From: Macrolepiota albuminosa
Lineage: Eukaryota; Basidiomycota; Agaricomycetes; Agaricales; Agaricaceae
Length of the DNA stretch: 64,000 bases
Direction: 5' to 3'
Assembly (NCBI GenBank): GCA_027475525.1
Contig: JAMWFC010000116.1
Location: 372,001 to 436,000 of the forward strand
A program made the translations under genes and the position numbers. The notes under the pieces were generated by a model, which saw nothing but the letters and a program-made list of their open reading frames with translations, ran no database searches and had not been told where the DNA came from. This document shows positions 45,481 through 56,609 of this stretch, one piece after another (position 1 is the first letter of the stretch; each line of letters opens with the position of its first letter).

Positions 45481-45592
45481 GAAAGAATAGAAACAGTAAA
45501 ATGAAATAATGTCAGAAGAAACAAGAGAATGAATGGAAGGAGAGTGAAGAGATAAGGAGTGAGAAAAGGAAGAAATGAGGAGTCCCCTGACA
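45481..45592 (-). repeat. 3' LTR of gypsy element, inner piece
   Basis: 112 bp matching 51592-51703 with two substitutions. It begins with GAAAGAAT (45481-45488), the right copy of the KDZ target duplication. Confidence 0.92.
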
Positions 45593-45605
45593 TCACCCCC
45601 CCTCT
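45593..45605 (-). promoter_or_regulatory. polypurine tract of gypsy element
   Basis: Minus strand AGAGGGGGGGTGA lies directly before the 3' LTR, where second-strand DNA synthesis is primed in LTR retrotransposons. Confidence 0.7.
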
Positions 45606-48600
45606 AGAGCGCGGCGTCTCGACGTGCTGGATAGAAGTAGTTCTGGATGGCCTGGTCTACCTTGGAAAGAGAATAGAGGCCTCTGATTGCCCGAGGAGCA
45701 TTGGGATGCTGTTGATAGAATTCCCGGACTAAGGCAGGGGCATGGACATTCTCTTGTGGCTCCCAGGAGATGTCCTCGATTCCGTAGCCCTTCCACTTGA
45801 CCTTGAACTGAAGCTTGTTCCTAAAGAGTCGGCTGTCTAGGATCTGTTCCACTTTGTACTCTTCTTGGTTGTTCACCAGAACTGGTGGTGGAGGTGGCTG
45901 TGGACGCCAACCTGGGATTGGATCCTCTGGGGCTGGAGAAAGCTTCACCACATTGAAGACTGGATGGAGTTGACTCATTCCACTAGGCAGCTTGAGTCGA
46001 TAGGCAAGTGGGCCTACCTGCCGTACTATAGGAAAGGGTCCTAGACGACGGTGAGAGAGCTTCTGAGAAGGTCGGGTGGTAGCAATGTCAGAGGCATCCA
46101 GGTAGACTCGATCTCCAGGCTTGTACTTGGGGGCTGGAGTTCGTCCACAATCGTAGTAGCGGGCCATGTCATCCTTTGCCTTAGCTAAAGCTGCCTTGGC
46201 TTCCTCCTGGGCTGCCTTCATCCGATCTATGAACTCATTGACAGCTTCATTCTCTGAAGGTCGTCCACGAGGCTCAAATCCCATCCGAGGATGTCGACCA
46301 GTATCTAGAAGGAAAGGAGACATCTGGGTGGCAGCGTGTACACGGTTGTTGTACTGGAACTCTGCCTCCGGTAATAGGTCGTCCCAGTCATCCTGTCGTT
46401 CATTGCAGAAGAGCCGGAGATACTGTTCTAGCTCCTGGTTGACACGCTCAGTCTGGCCATCAGATTGGGGGTGGTAGGCTGTGGAAGTGTGGAGTTTGAC
46501 ATGGAGGAGGCGATACAGTTCTCTAGTAAACTCTGCCACAAACTGAGGTCCACGGTCTGAGACGTAAGCATCTGACAACCCATGGAGCTTCCAGACATGC
46601 TTCTGGTACAGATTGGCAGCGCCCATGGCTGAGCAAGTAGTGTGTGTTGGAATAAAATGAGCATGCTTGCCACAGAGATCCACTACCACCATGATCACAT
46701 CATATCCATGAGAATCAGGTAACTCAACAATGAAGTCTACCGAGGCCACGCTCCAACGCTCAGCTGGGATAGGCAATGGATGAAGTGAGAATCAGGTAAC
46801 TCAACAATGAAGTCTACCGAGGCCACGCTCCAACGCTCAGCTGGGATAGGCAATGGATGAAGTTGTCCTATAGGAGGCTGACGACGAGGCTTAGTCCGAA
46901 GGCAAAGATCGCAGGTGGAGGTGTAAGAGCCAATATACCGTGACATTTGAGGCCACCAGTAATTCCGTGAGACCAGCTCCAGTGTCTTCCATCTGCCAGG
47001 ATGTCCTGCAACTCGAGAGTCATGATGCTGCTCCACAATCCGCCTCCAGAGATCTGGCAGGTTGGGAACATAAATGCGTCCTCGAAAGGTGAGAAGACCA
47101 TTCTCCAGAGACCACTCGTCGGTGCGGACGGACTTCACTCCAGTTTTCTCTCGAGCATGCAAGGCCATGGCAGCCTTAGCTACCAGATCTTCTTGAGCGC
47201 CCTCCCGGTTACCTCGTCGGATGTCTCGAAGGATGCTCACTTCTTCTCCCTGGCCAACCACACCTTCTAGAGCACGCCCTCCCGGTTACCTCGTCGGATG
47301 TCTCGAAGGATGCTCACTTCTTCTCCCTGGCCAACCACACCTTCTAGAGCACAGATAGCAAATAGCTCTGGCTTCAGGAGTACAATATTGTCATTGTCAC
47401 TAGCTCCTGAACCATGATCTGCTCGCCTAGAAAGCGCATCTGGCTTACCCATGCTCCGTCCAGGTTTGTGATGCAGAGAGAAGTCAAAGTTGGCCAGATA
47501 CAAGGACCATCGAGCCTGTCGGCGGTTAAGTTTCTTGGCCGTCTGAAAGTACTCTAAGTTCTTGTGATCAGTCCACACCTCAAATTTATGCCTGGCACCC
47601 TCAAGGAAATGTCGCCACTCCTCAAATGACCAAATGATAGCTAGCATCTCCTTGTCATGGATCTCATAATTTCGCTCCACAGCATTGAGACTCTTGGAGT
47701 AGAAAGCCACAGGATGCCACTTACCATCCTCTCTTGACTGTTGAGAGAGAATGGCCCCAGTAGCAAAATCTGAGCTATCAGCTTCGACACGGAAAGGAGA
47801 GTCGTCATCTGGGAATATAAGGACAGGCTTTGAAGTGACTGCCTGTTTGAGGGCGTCAAAGGCTGTCTGCTGTGCTGCATCCCAGTGCCAAGGAGTGTCC
47901 TTAGTGGTGAGATCGAAGAGGGGCCGGGCATGGTGTGAGAAATCCTGAATAAACCTCCGGTAGAAGTTGGTAAAACCCAGGAAGGCCTGAACCTCCTTCT
48001 TGTTCTTAGGCTCTGGCCACTCCGCTACACCAGCCACCTTGACTGGGTCCATCTCAGCCATTCCATGAGAGATGATCAGTCCAAGATATTCAACCTTAGT
48101 CTGCTCAAACTCGCACTTCTCTGGCTTAAGATAGAGCTGGTGCTGGCGAAGACGTTCCAGTACGATGCGCGTAATCCGACAATGCTCCTCTAGAGTCTTG
48201 GTATAGATGAGAATATCGTCAAGGTATACGCACACAACACCTTCCGCTATGAGGTCTCGGAAAATGTCGTTCATCATGGTCTGGAAGGTGGCAGGGCTAT
48301 TAGTGAGGCCAAAGAACATTACCAGAGGTTCAAAGAGTCCACGATTTGTTCGGAATGCTCCCTTCCACTCATCTCCTTCTTTGATGTGCACATTGTTGTA
48401 GCCCCAGCGGACATCCAACTTGGTAAAGTAGCGCGCACCTCGGAGGTTGTTGACAAGCTCTGAAATGAGTGGTAAGGGGTAGCGATTCTTCACAGTCATT
48501 GCATTCAAGACTCGGTAGTCCTGAACCAGACGTAGAGATCCATCCTTCTTCTTAATGAAGAAGACTGGAGAGGCCATCGGAGACTTTGAGGGACGGATGC

Positions 48601-49816
48601 AACCAGAGTCTAAATTCTCCTGCAAAAAGGCATCAAGCTCATCCTGTTCTCTGGGAGAGAGTGGGTAGACCTTGCAGCTAGAGGGCTCAGCATTGGGTGT
48701 AAGCTCAATTGCATGGTCCCACTGCTTATGCTCTGGCAGGGAGTCAAATGATGCCTTAGAGAAAACATCCTCAAAGTCTTGCAGGTGATGAGGAACCGCA
48801 TCTCGGAACGACTTAGGAGCAGAGTTGGCAGCAAATGCCTGAGCTAGCCGCTGGGAGGTAGTTTGGCTAGCTCTGATCTCTGCTACAGTTGGTGGAGGTC
48901 GTAACGTAGTTGCATAAATCCTATCACCTGTCTCGATAGCCTCGTCTGGAGACTCTGGGTCAGGAGCGCATCCAAATTCACCCTCACGTCCATCTTCCAT
49001 CTGGGCTTCACTCACTACACCTCGAACGTCCTCATAGAGGGCCTCTCTATAAGGGAACGCCAAGGGAGGAGGATCCAGTAGGTCAAGGTCTGCAAAGGGG
49101 AGGTGTCCAACTCGGCAAGCCCGGATAGCAGCACGCTCATGGACTGACTCTCTGTGCTCCTCTCTAACTTCCTTGGCACATGTGGAACACCGTCGAGGGC
49201 AGCGGCTCATGCTCACCTTACTCTTGGCCCAGTCAATCTCAGGATTGTGATCACGCAGCCAGGAGAACCCAAGTATCATGTCCTGCTTTCCTAGGCTGGT
49301 AACTGCAAAGACTGCACGCTCAGAATGAGTCTGATAACGAAGGACTAAATCCACCACTGAGCGGATGGATCCAGCTTCATTGAGCGTACCGTCAATGTTA
49401 TAGACTGGAATAGGGTGAGAGAGGGGACGGGTAGTGAGCCGGTGTTGTTCCACATAATGGGTGTCTAGGAAGAGTCCAGTAGCGCCACTGTCCAAGAGAG
49501 CTATGACGCTTCGAGTCTGCTGAGTGTCAGTTGTCTCGATCTCCACATTCAGACGCAGAGAGTTGGGAGAGGGAGTAGAAGCAACAACATAGCGACGGGG
49601 AAGGCGTCGTTCCCAAGCTGGGACACGTGGTCGTCGGACAGGAGAAGGAGGAGAAGAAGTCTTAGCTGAGGCTTGGACCAAGGGGGTATTTTGTACGTCG
49701 GAGGGGGTGCTTACAGTTTCAGTCAGAGAATCAGGAGCAGGGAGCGATACATTAGAAGACTCTACTGATTGACATGTAAACTGATTAGCACCAGGCGGCG
49801 GAGGCATACAACTCAT
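45604..49816 (-). CDS. gypsy pol polyprotein: protease, RT, RNase H, integrase, chromodomain
   Basis: Open from ATG 49816 (MSCMPPPPGANQ). Protease: VIALLDSGATGLFLD. Reverse transcriptase: DGSLRLVQDYRVLNAMTVKN and the active site VCVYLDDILIYTK. RNase H: FRVEADSSDFATGAILSQ and EVWTDHKNLEYF. Integrase: zinc finger CDLCLRTK, core VDFIVELPDS, VSDRGPQFVAEF and ERVNQELEQYL. The C-terminal chromodomain reads YKVEQILDSRLFRNKLQFKV followed by KWKGYGIEDISWEP, placing it with the chromovirus branch, which targets histone marks. The frame appears broken at 47198-47351 and 46710-46863, but both places are 77-bp duplications; with one copy removed the frame is continuous to 45604. The polyprotein is therefore likely intact. 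Confidence 0.93.
46710..46863. repeat. 77-bp tandem duplication
   Basis: GAGAATCAGGTAACTC recurs at 46710 and 46787, in the gypsy integrase. Confidence 0.97.
47198..47351. repeat. 77-bp tandem duplication
   Basis: CGCCCTCCCGGTTACC recurs at 47198 and 47275, between gypsy RNase H and integrase. Confidence 0.97.
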
Positions 49817-49824
49817 CCGTCGCT

Positions 49825-51090
49825 CTATTGAAAACCCTCCCCTGCAGAACCAAAGGACCCATCCGATGGTTCTGCTACAGCTTCCACAGGACCCAAGGAC
49901 TCCTCCAAGGGTTCTGCTTCAGTCTGTACATCTGGGGAGGGGTTTCCTTGAACGTCTTGGGCAGCAAGGAGCTGGAGAAGGAGCTCTTCCTGCTCTAAAG
50001 CTGAGAGATAGCGCACCTCTAACCCCTGGGGACAATACCGAGCAAAGTAACCAGGCTTTCCACAGCGACGGCAAAGGAGAGGAAGGGAGGAACGTTGACA
50101 AGAGGCATCAACATCCATAGGTACTCCAAAAGGAAGAGGACGTGCTGCAGGTACCTGAGCTGGGGGTGGAGCGCGAAATGGAAGGGAGGGCTGGATGGGA
50201 TGACGAGCAGAAAAAGATGCCTGTGGGGTGGAGCGAGGGGCAGTTCCACGGTGGAGCTCACGTCGTAACTCCATGAGCTGCCACTGATCACGTGCTACCT
50301 GATACCAGGTCTCGATACTCGTGTCATCAGGTTGTCCCTCAGCCATGCTGTCGATCCGATCCATGAGAGAGGGAAGGAGGCCATCTCAGAAGGTGAGACA
50401 GAGCTGAAGACCATCCAGATAACAGGCCTGTTCAGCAAGAGCTCTGAAGGAGTCGATGTACTCATCTAGGGTCCGCTTCCCCTGCCCATATCGATGAGGA
50501 TCTCGGAGAGTGAGGGCTGCCACCTTAGCAGGGTCCAAGGGGAAGAACTCTGTCCAAAACTCCTTCTCAAACTGATCCCAACTTCCAAAACTCTCTACTC
50601 CTCCAGGACGTCGAAAGACTCGTAGCGCGTATGTTGAAGCTCGCCCAGACTTCATGTAAGAAAGAACCCAAGCAATTTTGAGAGTGTCAGAGGGGAAAGC
50701 CTCACCACTGAGCTGAATATAGGTGATGCAGGACTGCAGGAAACGCTCGCCTATCGCTCGGTCACCATTGAATGCGTCTGGGAGTGCTGGGCGAGGAATA
50801 TTGGCATGAACTGGGGGGGAGGCCCCAAAGCGAGGGACTGGGGGTGTGCCAGCCCTAACTGGAGGTGCCTGGAGAGGGGTAGGAGTGAGAGGGAGGCGCT
50901 CTAAGAGGGCCTGAAGGGAATGGGAGATAGTGTCTGTGGCCTGATGTAATCCAGCAAGTTCGGTGGTGTGGAGGGTGAGGGAAGCTTGAGTGGTCTGCAC
51001 CTGAGTCTCCAGAGCAAGCAAGCGACCCCAGGCATCATCCTGAGGGGCAGAAGCGTCCAGGGGAGTGTCTGAGGGGGCTGGTTGGGTCAT
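49825..51090 (-). pseudogene. gypsy gag, capsid and zinc knuckle, one in-frame TGA
   Basis: From ATG 51090 (MTQPAPSDTPLDASAPQDD): a coiled-coil N-terminus, the Ty3-type capsid (RFLQSCITYIQLSGEAFPSD, VLSYMKSGRASTYAL, SFGSWDQFEKEF), then a CCHC knuckle CRRCGKPGYFARYC. A TGA at 50386-50388 interrupts LTF-DGLLPSLMDR where CGA (Arg) would fit, so this copy probably makes no full gag. Gag ends with TAG at 49825-49827 and pol begins just downstream in another frame. Confidence 0.88.
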
Positions 51091-51204
51091 AGAAGCAACA
51101 GAGGGGCAGGGAGTAATCCAGTGGGGGAGGGACCTAAAGGGGCAAGAGAGGGCTCAAGCAGGCTGAAGGGGGCTCCCAGACCGAAATGTAGAGACTTGTT
51201 CTGC

Positions 51205-51703
51205 TGTAAGGGCAACCTCTAGAGGCTGTGGCTCAGTCACACAGCTGGCAGAGGGAGATCCAAAGTGTATTAGAATATATACTGACAATATCAAGGTAGC
51301 TACTCACCTGGCAGAGGGAGATCCAAAGAGAACAAGTCTAGGGATTCCCTATGCCAGGTTGGACGCTTCTGGGGCCTCTGAAGCATGGGAAACAACTGTA
51401 CAGTACAACAAAACCTTAAAAACTCGAAAATTGCCTACACAAACACTTGTACAAATAAGGGGCAAACTCTGGCAAACTCTGGCTTATATAAGTGGTCTGG
51501 AAGCGGTGCTGAGTGGGCCCACACTTGTCTGAATGGTGGCTAAAGAACCAGAGCATCTCAAGGGCTGAGAGTGGTACTGACAGATAGTGTTGAAAGAATA
51601 GAAACAGTAAAATGAAATAATGTCAGAAGAAATAAGAGAATGAATGGAAGGAGAGTGAAGAGATAAGAAGTGAGAAAAGGAAGAAATGAGGAGTCCCCTG
51701 ACA
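51205..51703 (-). repeat. 5' LTR of gypsy element (499 bp)
   Basis: TG...CA termini, with a TATA-like TTATATAAG at about 51483-51491. An internal 60-bp-spaced repeat of CTGGCAGAGGGAGATCCAAA occurs near 51245 and 51308. It matches the two 3' LTR pieces. Confidence 0.92.
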
Positions 51704-52208
51704 AGAGGGCGGCAATGAGGATGCTGAGGGGGAAATGGAGGAGACCTTGCAGGACATCCCTGGCGAGTCCCAGGAGTTGCCGATGGTGGAGCCTGCTGCC
51801 CCTTGGACAAGTGGGGAGGACTTAGCGACTCACTGATGGGTGAGCTCGAGTGGGCCCTTGTTGTAGACCCCCCAGCCTCAACCAAGAGTCACTGGCAATT
51901 CTTACGAGTGGCTGGGGGAAGACTTGGTTTATCCAGTGGTGGCCCTTTACTCTCCCCAGGTGATAGAGCAGATGGCGGCGCGTGCGGCAAGCATGCAAGC
52001 GGTACTAGGTCGTGAGCATAAACAAGCCCGGGACCAAATTATAGCTTCGCGACTCTGGTATTCCAACTTGACCAGGAGTATGGATACCTTGCTGGAGTAT
52101 CAAGCCGACTGCAATGAGGCTCTGGAGTGGCAAACCCTTAACCACGTGCAAGTTGGCGACCTCTTGCCGCTCAACAACTCCTTGTTGCTTACGGAAGACA
52201 AAGACTGA
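51704..52208 (+). pseudogene. unrecognised coding remnant cut by gypsy insertion
   Basis: A plus-strand frame reads without a start directly from the LTR border (EGGNEDAEGEMEETLQDI), passes a TGA and a TAG near 51833-51868, and continues as a well-formed stretch from about 51895 (YEWLGEDLVYPVVALYSPQV, QARDQIIASRLWYSNLTRSM) to a stop at 52208. It looks like the C-terminal part of a protein whose upstream part is missing because of the insertion. The family is unknown. Confidence 0.45.
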
Positions 52209-52637
52209 CGGACTTCAGGGTAGACAGGCCATTTGTATATAGATTTTTATTTGTTGCTGACTCGTATATATACCTCTTGCCGCCTTCTTGTCTAGTGAAA
52301 GGATAAGTCCCATAATCTGAGTTAGCGCAGCAGCAGAGAGCAAGGAAAGTAAAGCAAAGAGAAAGCAAGCAGCAAGTATTCTAAGGTAGGTTTTAGCAAG
52401 AGGAGTAGTAGGTGTGGGACTTAGACAAATTTTTGAGGAAAAAGGGAAATGCTCAGTAAATCATCATAGCAAAAAACCCTTGGCAAGAGTTGTGCAGGGC
52501 GCTAAGCGTTGGCAACATGCTAGCGCTGCAGCTTGACTATGTAAGGAATTGTCTGTTGGATATAGTATAGTCAGTATTGGCAAGAAAGATAAGTAAGATA
52601 AGTAATAGAAAAAGGGAGCTCATCAATATATTCTTTT
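52209..52637. other. stretch between coding remnant and second gypsy element
   Basis: No gene. A TATA-like GTATATATACC (about 52266-52276) and a GCAGCAGAGAGCAAGG-type purine run suggest a retrotransposon LTR or promoter, but I could not match it to the putative LTR at 59235-59980. Confidence 0.4.
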
Positions 52638-53786
52638 CTAATCATTTTCTTCTTCTTCAACCAGAGTCAGCAAATCATCATCGTCCAATAATTCTGTTTC
52701 TTCAAGTTCTCTCAGTTTGGCAGTGTCAATATCTAGCGCTTCCAGCGGTAAGTCAATGTGTTCTCTAGCGAGGTATGGCACTAGGCAAAAGGCGGCAACA
52801 GGTCGATGCAGTACTGAACCATCTAATTCACAGAGCACGTAAGCGCCTCCACGGTTATAAGAGATAACTACCAAAGGTCCAAGATAGCGTGGGCGCATTT
52901 TTTTATTGTATGAGGTTTCAATTTTGGAGTTGCGCATAAGCACTAGCGCTCCTCTCGGGAAGCTGTAATCTTTGATAGTAGCGCTATGCTTGGTTTCGAA
53001 TTGTAGGGCCGCTTGGTGGAGTCGCTCTAAATCTTCCTTCCTTCGCTGGAGATCAATGGCTCGTCTGGCAATCAGATCGGTAGTCGCTAAAATACTGTTG
53101 GGTGCTGGCTGAAGGTAGGTTGCTTCTATAATGTCGGCAGGGAGTAAAGGATGGGTGCCAGTAGCCACATAATAGGGAGAGCAACCCATGCGCTTACGAA
53201 TAGTAACTCTTTCTGACCAAAATACTGAATATGTCGCCTCACTCCAATGAGACTCATTGCCATCGACCGCTTTGAAGAGCGCTTGCCAAACGTCAAAGTG
53301 TGGTCTCTCTACCAGGCCATTGGCACGTTTGTTGTAGCCCGATACTCGAATGTGATGAATGTTGTATTTCTTGGCGAGATATGTTAGCGCTTTGATAATT
53401 GGCGCACCGTTATCTGTGACAATTTCTCTTAGCGCTCCCCAACGGCAAATGACGTCCTCAAACAGCCACTTAGCAACCACTTCTGTGTTTTCTCTAGAAA
53501 GCATTTGAAATTCAGGCCAGTGGATTAGCGAGCAACGACCTTGAATAATGTACTTGTAGCGACCGGCCTTGGGCATGTGCATGGTATCGACGTAGATTTT
53601 GCTGAAGAGGGGAGCTGGCATTGCAACAGTTGGTGGGATAAGCACTTGGCGTGTTTGTTGAATTTGGCAGAGGTGGCAAGTCCTAATGTACCAGGCGATG
53701 TCTGCACTAGCGTGTGGCCACCAGAATCGTTCTAACAGAGAGGCTCGGGTAGTGTACAGACCTCTATGTCCTAGCTTGTCATGCAT
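52638..53786 (-). CDS. integrase of second gypsy element
   Basis: 382 residues open from ATG 53786. H/H-C/C zinc region: HDKLGHRGLYTTRASLLERF then CHLCQIQQTR. The DDE core has YVDTMHMPK (first Asp), EIVTDNGAP (second Asp) and GLVERPHF (Glu). The C-terminal part has PRYLGPLVVISYNRGGAYVL, the usual beta-barrel-like segment, and an acidic tail. The upstream frame (54086-53856) carries the RNase H-integrase linker; the break between them at 53787-53855 may be a true mutation. Confidence 0.85.
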   Translation of the reverse strand: MHDKLGHRGLYTTRASLLERFWWPHASADIAWYIRTCHLCQIQQTRQVLIPPTVAMPAPLFSKIYVDTMHMPKAGRYKYIIQGRCSLIHWPEFQMLSRENTEVVAKWLFEDVICRWGALREIVTDNGAPIIKALTYLAKKYNIHHIRVSGYNKRANGLVERPHFDVWQALFKAVDGNESHWSEATYSVFWSERVTIRKRMGCSPYYVATGTHPLLPADIIEATYLQPAPNSILATTDLIARRAIDLQRRKEDLERLHQAALQFETKHSATIKDYSFPRGALVLMRNSKIETSYNKKMRPRYLGPLVVISYNRGGAYVLCELDGSVLHRPVAAFCLVPYLAREHIDLPLEALDIDTAKLRELEETELLDDDDLLTLVEEEEND

Positions 53787-55845
53787 GGCTCACAAGACAC
53801 GTAAGCGACTTTCTGGCTTGATGATCAGCTTGTGAGTGCCTTCTCGATGTTGTCGTCAAAAACGGTTGTCGGTAAAGAAGAAGTGGGTTGCATATCGGAT
53901 AAAGGTCACGTACTGTTTGTCGGTAAGGCCTGCTGGTCGCTTGAGGTCTTGTATCCATTGTTCGACTACTAACAGGCGACTGTCCTCTGCCTTTGCCTTA
54001 GCGGATCGGGGAACGGCCTTGTAAGTCAGGTTTCTGCTGTCTTCTCTTAGTGGCAGGGGTTCTTGTATGACTTTTACTGGAGGCAAGTCTTGTTCAAGGA
54101 TGCTTGCCGTGTAGAATGTGAGAGGTGCACTAAAGGTCTCGGGGCGGTAAGGGACAATGGGATGTAAAAGGATACTGGTAGGTTGTTGCCATCATAATAA
54201 GGGAATTGGCTGTTGTATGAGGTGCACGAAACCATGTAATCTGTCGATCCAGTCCTCAAAATTGCTATCTGCCTGTGAATCCACTGCCAGGTCACCAGGC
54301 TGCCATGGTCGCCTAGAGAGCCCATCCGGTCCATGGAAAGAGCTCTTGACATAGACCAATTCAAAGTGAAACATGAGGATAGCGACTACCCACCGGTTTA
54401 TGCTAGCAGATGGCTAGATATCGGGATTTTGCAGCATGCCTTTAATGTACCTAGCGTCAACTTCAACAATAAGGTTCTGCACGCCAATCAAATACATCTT
54501 TAGCAACAGGAAGGCTTTGAAGAGTCCATAGAGCTCTAGCTTAGGCTGGCTGTAGCGAGATTACCGGTTTTTTAGCGTGATAGACCCAAAGCGGTTGTAG
54601 CATTGCTGTTTCTGATTGTCGCTAAGGCACTGACACAAGAAGTAGCCAACGGCAATGTACAAGGTATCCACCGCCAAGATAACAGGGTCGGCAGAGCTAT
54701 AGTCAATTGGTGCTAGGGGCTTGGTGTCTTGTAGGGCTTTTACTAAGTCTCGTTGTGCAGTGACCTGGTCTGGCCCAAATTCGAAGGGCTTGTTAGCATG
54801 AGTGAGTCGGTTAAGGGCATGTGCGCAATAGGCAAAATTCTTGACGAATATCCTGAGAACGCCAATGGTACCAAGAAAGGTGCGAACTTCAGATAAGTTG
54901 CGGCAAGGACCCCATCGCTCCAAGAGTGCTAAGCAAGACTCGTCAGGAACGTGTCTGTCGGGAGTGCAGATGTGACCAAGTATTTTGAACCTTGGCACAC
55001 AAAGGAGAAGCTTGTGGCCGCTAAAGGTTCCCCCACTATACTTCATACATTGGAGAACTTGGTTGAGTAGCAGGAAAAATTCCCATAGCGCTAAGCAAAT
55101 GTTGGGGTTCTCGGGATGGGTCGCCGGTAAGCCATTTACGAGTCGCCAGTCTTTGGGGCCTTTGATGCCAACATCATCAATGAAGCTTAGGACATTATGC
55201 GGTATCTCAGGCTGGAGGATAAAAGTGATGTTGTTATGGAATATGGGGACTGAGTTTGTCTAGCCTATCGGCAAGGTAACTAGGCGTAACGCACCAAACG
55301 GAGTTTGAAAAGTGGTGAGGTCTCAGGAAGAAGGGTGTATCAGACGTTCATCGTAGCCAACGTAGAGGTCAAGGGTGGCGCCACAAATACGCCCAGCAAA
55401 GGACTCGGCAACGTGGTCAGAAAAAGGCGGTACGCCAAAGTGTTGTATTGTAACCCTATTTAGAGGTTCAAGACTGTGGACTATGCATAGATTGCCGTTC
55501 TTTTTGAGGACGCAAAACCAACGGGAGCGGTAAGAGCTATTGGAGGGTTTGTAGACGCCAGCCTGTATCTTGGTCCTAATAATTTGGCAGACCTCAGCTT
55601 CGATTCCAGGTGGTAATGGTTGGTTGTGTTCAGTCCATGGTACGTGAGGAATGGTTGGGATTACAACAGGCGGGAAGAAGTCTGTATGTAGACTGCCGTG
55701 TTCTGAGTCCTCCCAGGCAAAGGCTTTATCTTGCTTAGCGACGAGATTGGTAAGGACATTCAACTCATCTTTGGTCAAAAATCCTGTGTCATGTTCCTTG
55801 GCGAACTGTTGCTGGCATTCCGCGGTAAAACGTCCCGTGGGCTAA
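53787..55845 (-). pseudogene. reverse transcriptase and RNase H of second gypsy element, broken
   Basis: Segments in order: 55778-55323 (GIEAEVCQIIRTKIQAGVYK, RWFCVLKKNGNL, the palm start), then about 55322-55046 in a shifted frame with the active site LSFIDDVGIKGP, 55046-54561 (thumb/connection, FKILGHICTPDRHVP, then RNase H start VILAVDTLYIAVGYFL), and 54374-54074 (GPDGLSRRPWQPGDL, RNase H end). A TAG at 55260-55262 replaces Trp (PIG-stop-TNSVP), and there are further frame changes. It cannot encode an active enzyme. Confidence 0.8.
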
Positions 55846-56530
55846 AAGGGTGGCGGATTTGGTGATAAGGCTGGCATGTTGGCAAGAGGGTCGCCTATGA
55901 TCTGGCGCTTGATTCTAAAAGTCTCGGGAGAGTGCATAGCAACGGGTTTTGTTTTAAGCGCAACTGGCTTATATTTCTTTTTGACTTGAACCCCTTTCCT
56001 TTGGGAGAGTGCATAGCAACGGGTTTTGTTTTAAGCGCAACTGGCTTATATTTCTTTTTGACTTGAACCCCTTTCCTTTTGGGAGTGTTAGCTTGGTTAT
56101 ATTTGTTTTAAGCGCAACTGGCTTATATTTCTTTTTGACTTGAACCCCTTTCCTTTTGGGAGTGTTAGCTTGGTTATACACAGATGTGGAAAGGGGGACT
56201 GTAGCCTGAGGAGCGGCAAGTCCAAAAACAGCAGGAGACGAGGCTCTGGGAAGGGTAGTGAGATAAGTATCGGTAGATGCAATGTTTTGAAATGATTCGG
56301 AAGCGGTAAGGTACAAGTATGCTAGAGCGGAGTCGGTAATGTTTGGGTTTTTCTGGGAAAGCTCAGCGTCGGTAGCGGATAAAGTAGTTAAAATGTCTTC
56401 ATAAAGAAAAGCGGTAGACACAACATTTACAAGACCAGTAGAATGGTCATATTTCAGCGTTAGCGCCACATCTCTGTGATCGTCACCAATCACCTCCTCG
56501 ATGGTTTGTGAAAACACCTGTGGGGTCGTT
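55846..56530 (-). other. linker between protease and RT of second gypsy element
   Basis: The frame 56517-55969 is Thr/Ser-rich and ends in a Lys-rich stretch (KKYKPVALKTNI) that appears three times because of two 77-bp duplications (55926-56079 and about 56026-56180). Confidence 0.6.
55926..56180. repeat. two consecutive 77-bp duplications
   Basis: GGGAGAGTGCATAGC recurs at 55926 and 56003; TTTTAAGCGCAACTGG recurs again 77 bp further on. Three partly overlapping copies in all. Confidence 0.95.
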
Positions 56531-56609
56531 TGTTGGCATGTTGGTTGGTAAACTCCGGTGGCTTAGCGAGGGCACCTTTTTGTTGTCCTCTAGGGAACGT
56601 TGGCACCGT

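Larger units (their letters stand above)
29530..51703 (-). mobile_element. Ty3/gypsy chromovirus-type LTR retrotransposon, split by a KDZ element
   Basis: 5' LTR 51205-51703, gag 49825-51090, pol 45604-49816, a purine tract at 45593-45605, and a 3' LTR in two pieces (45481-45592 and 29530-29924) separated by the KDZ transposon 29925-45480. The LTR pieces sum to 395 + 112 - 8 = 499 bp, the exact length of the intact LTR. About six differences between the LTRs (roughly 1 percent) mean a recent insertion. The LTRs start TG and end CA. No 5-bp target duplication was evident (GGGTAG on the left, AGAGGG on the right). Confidence 0.92.

Noticed and set aside
29520..51712. 5-bp target duplication for the gypsy element
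   Set aside because: GGGTAG and AGAGGG do not match; none claimed.
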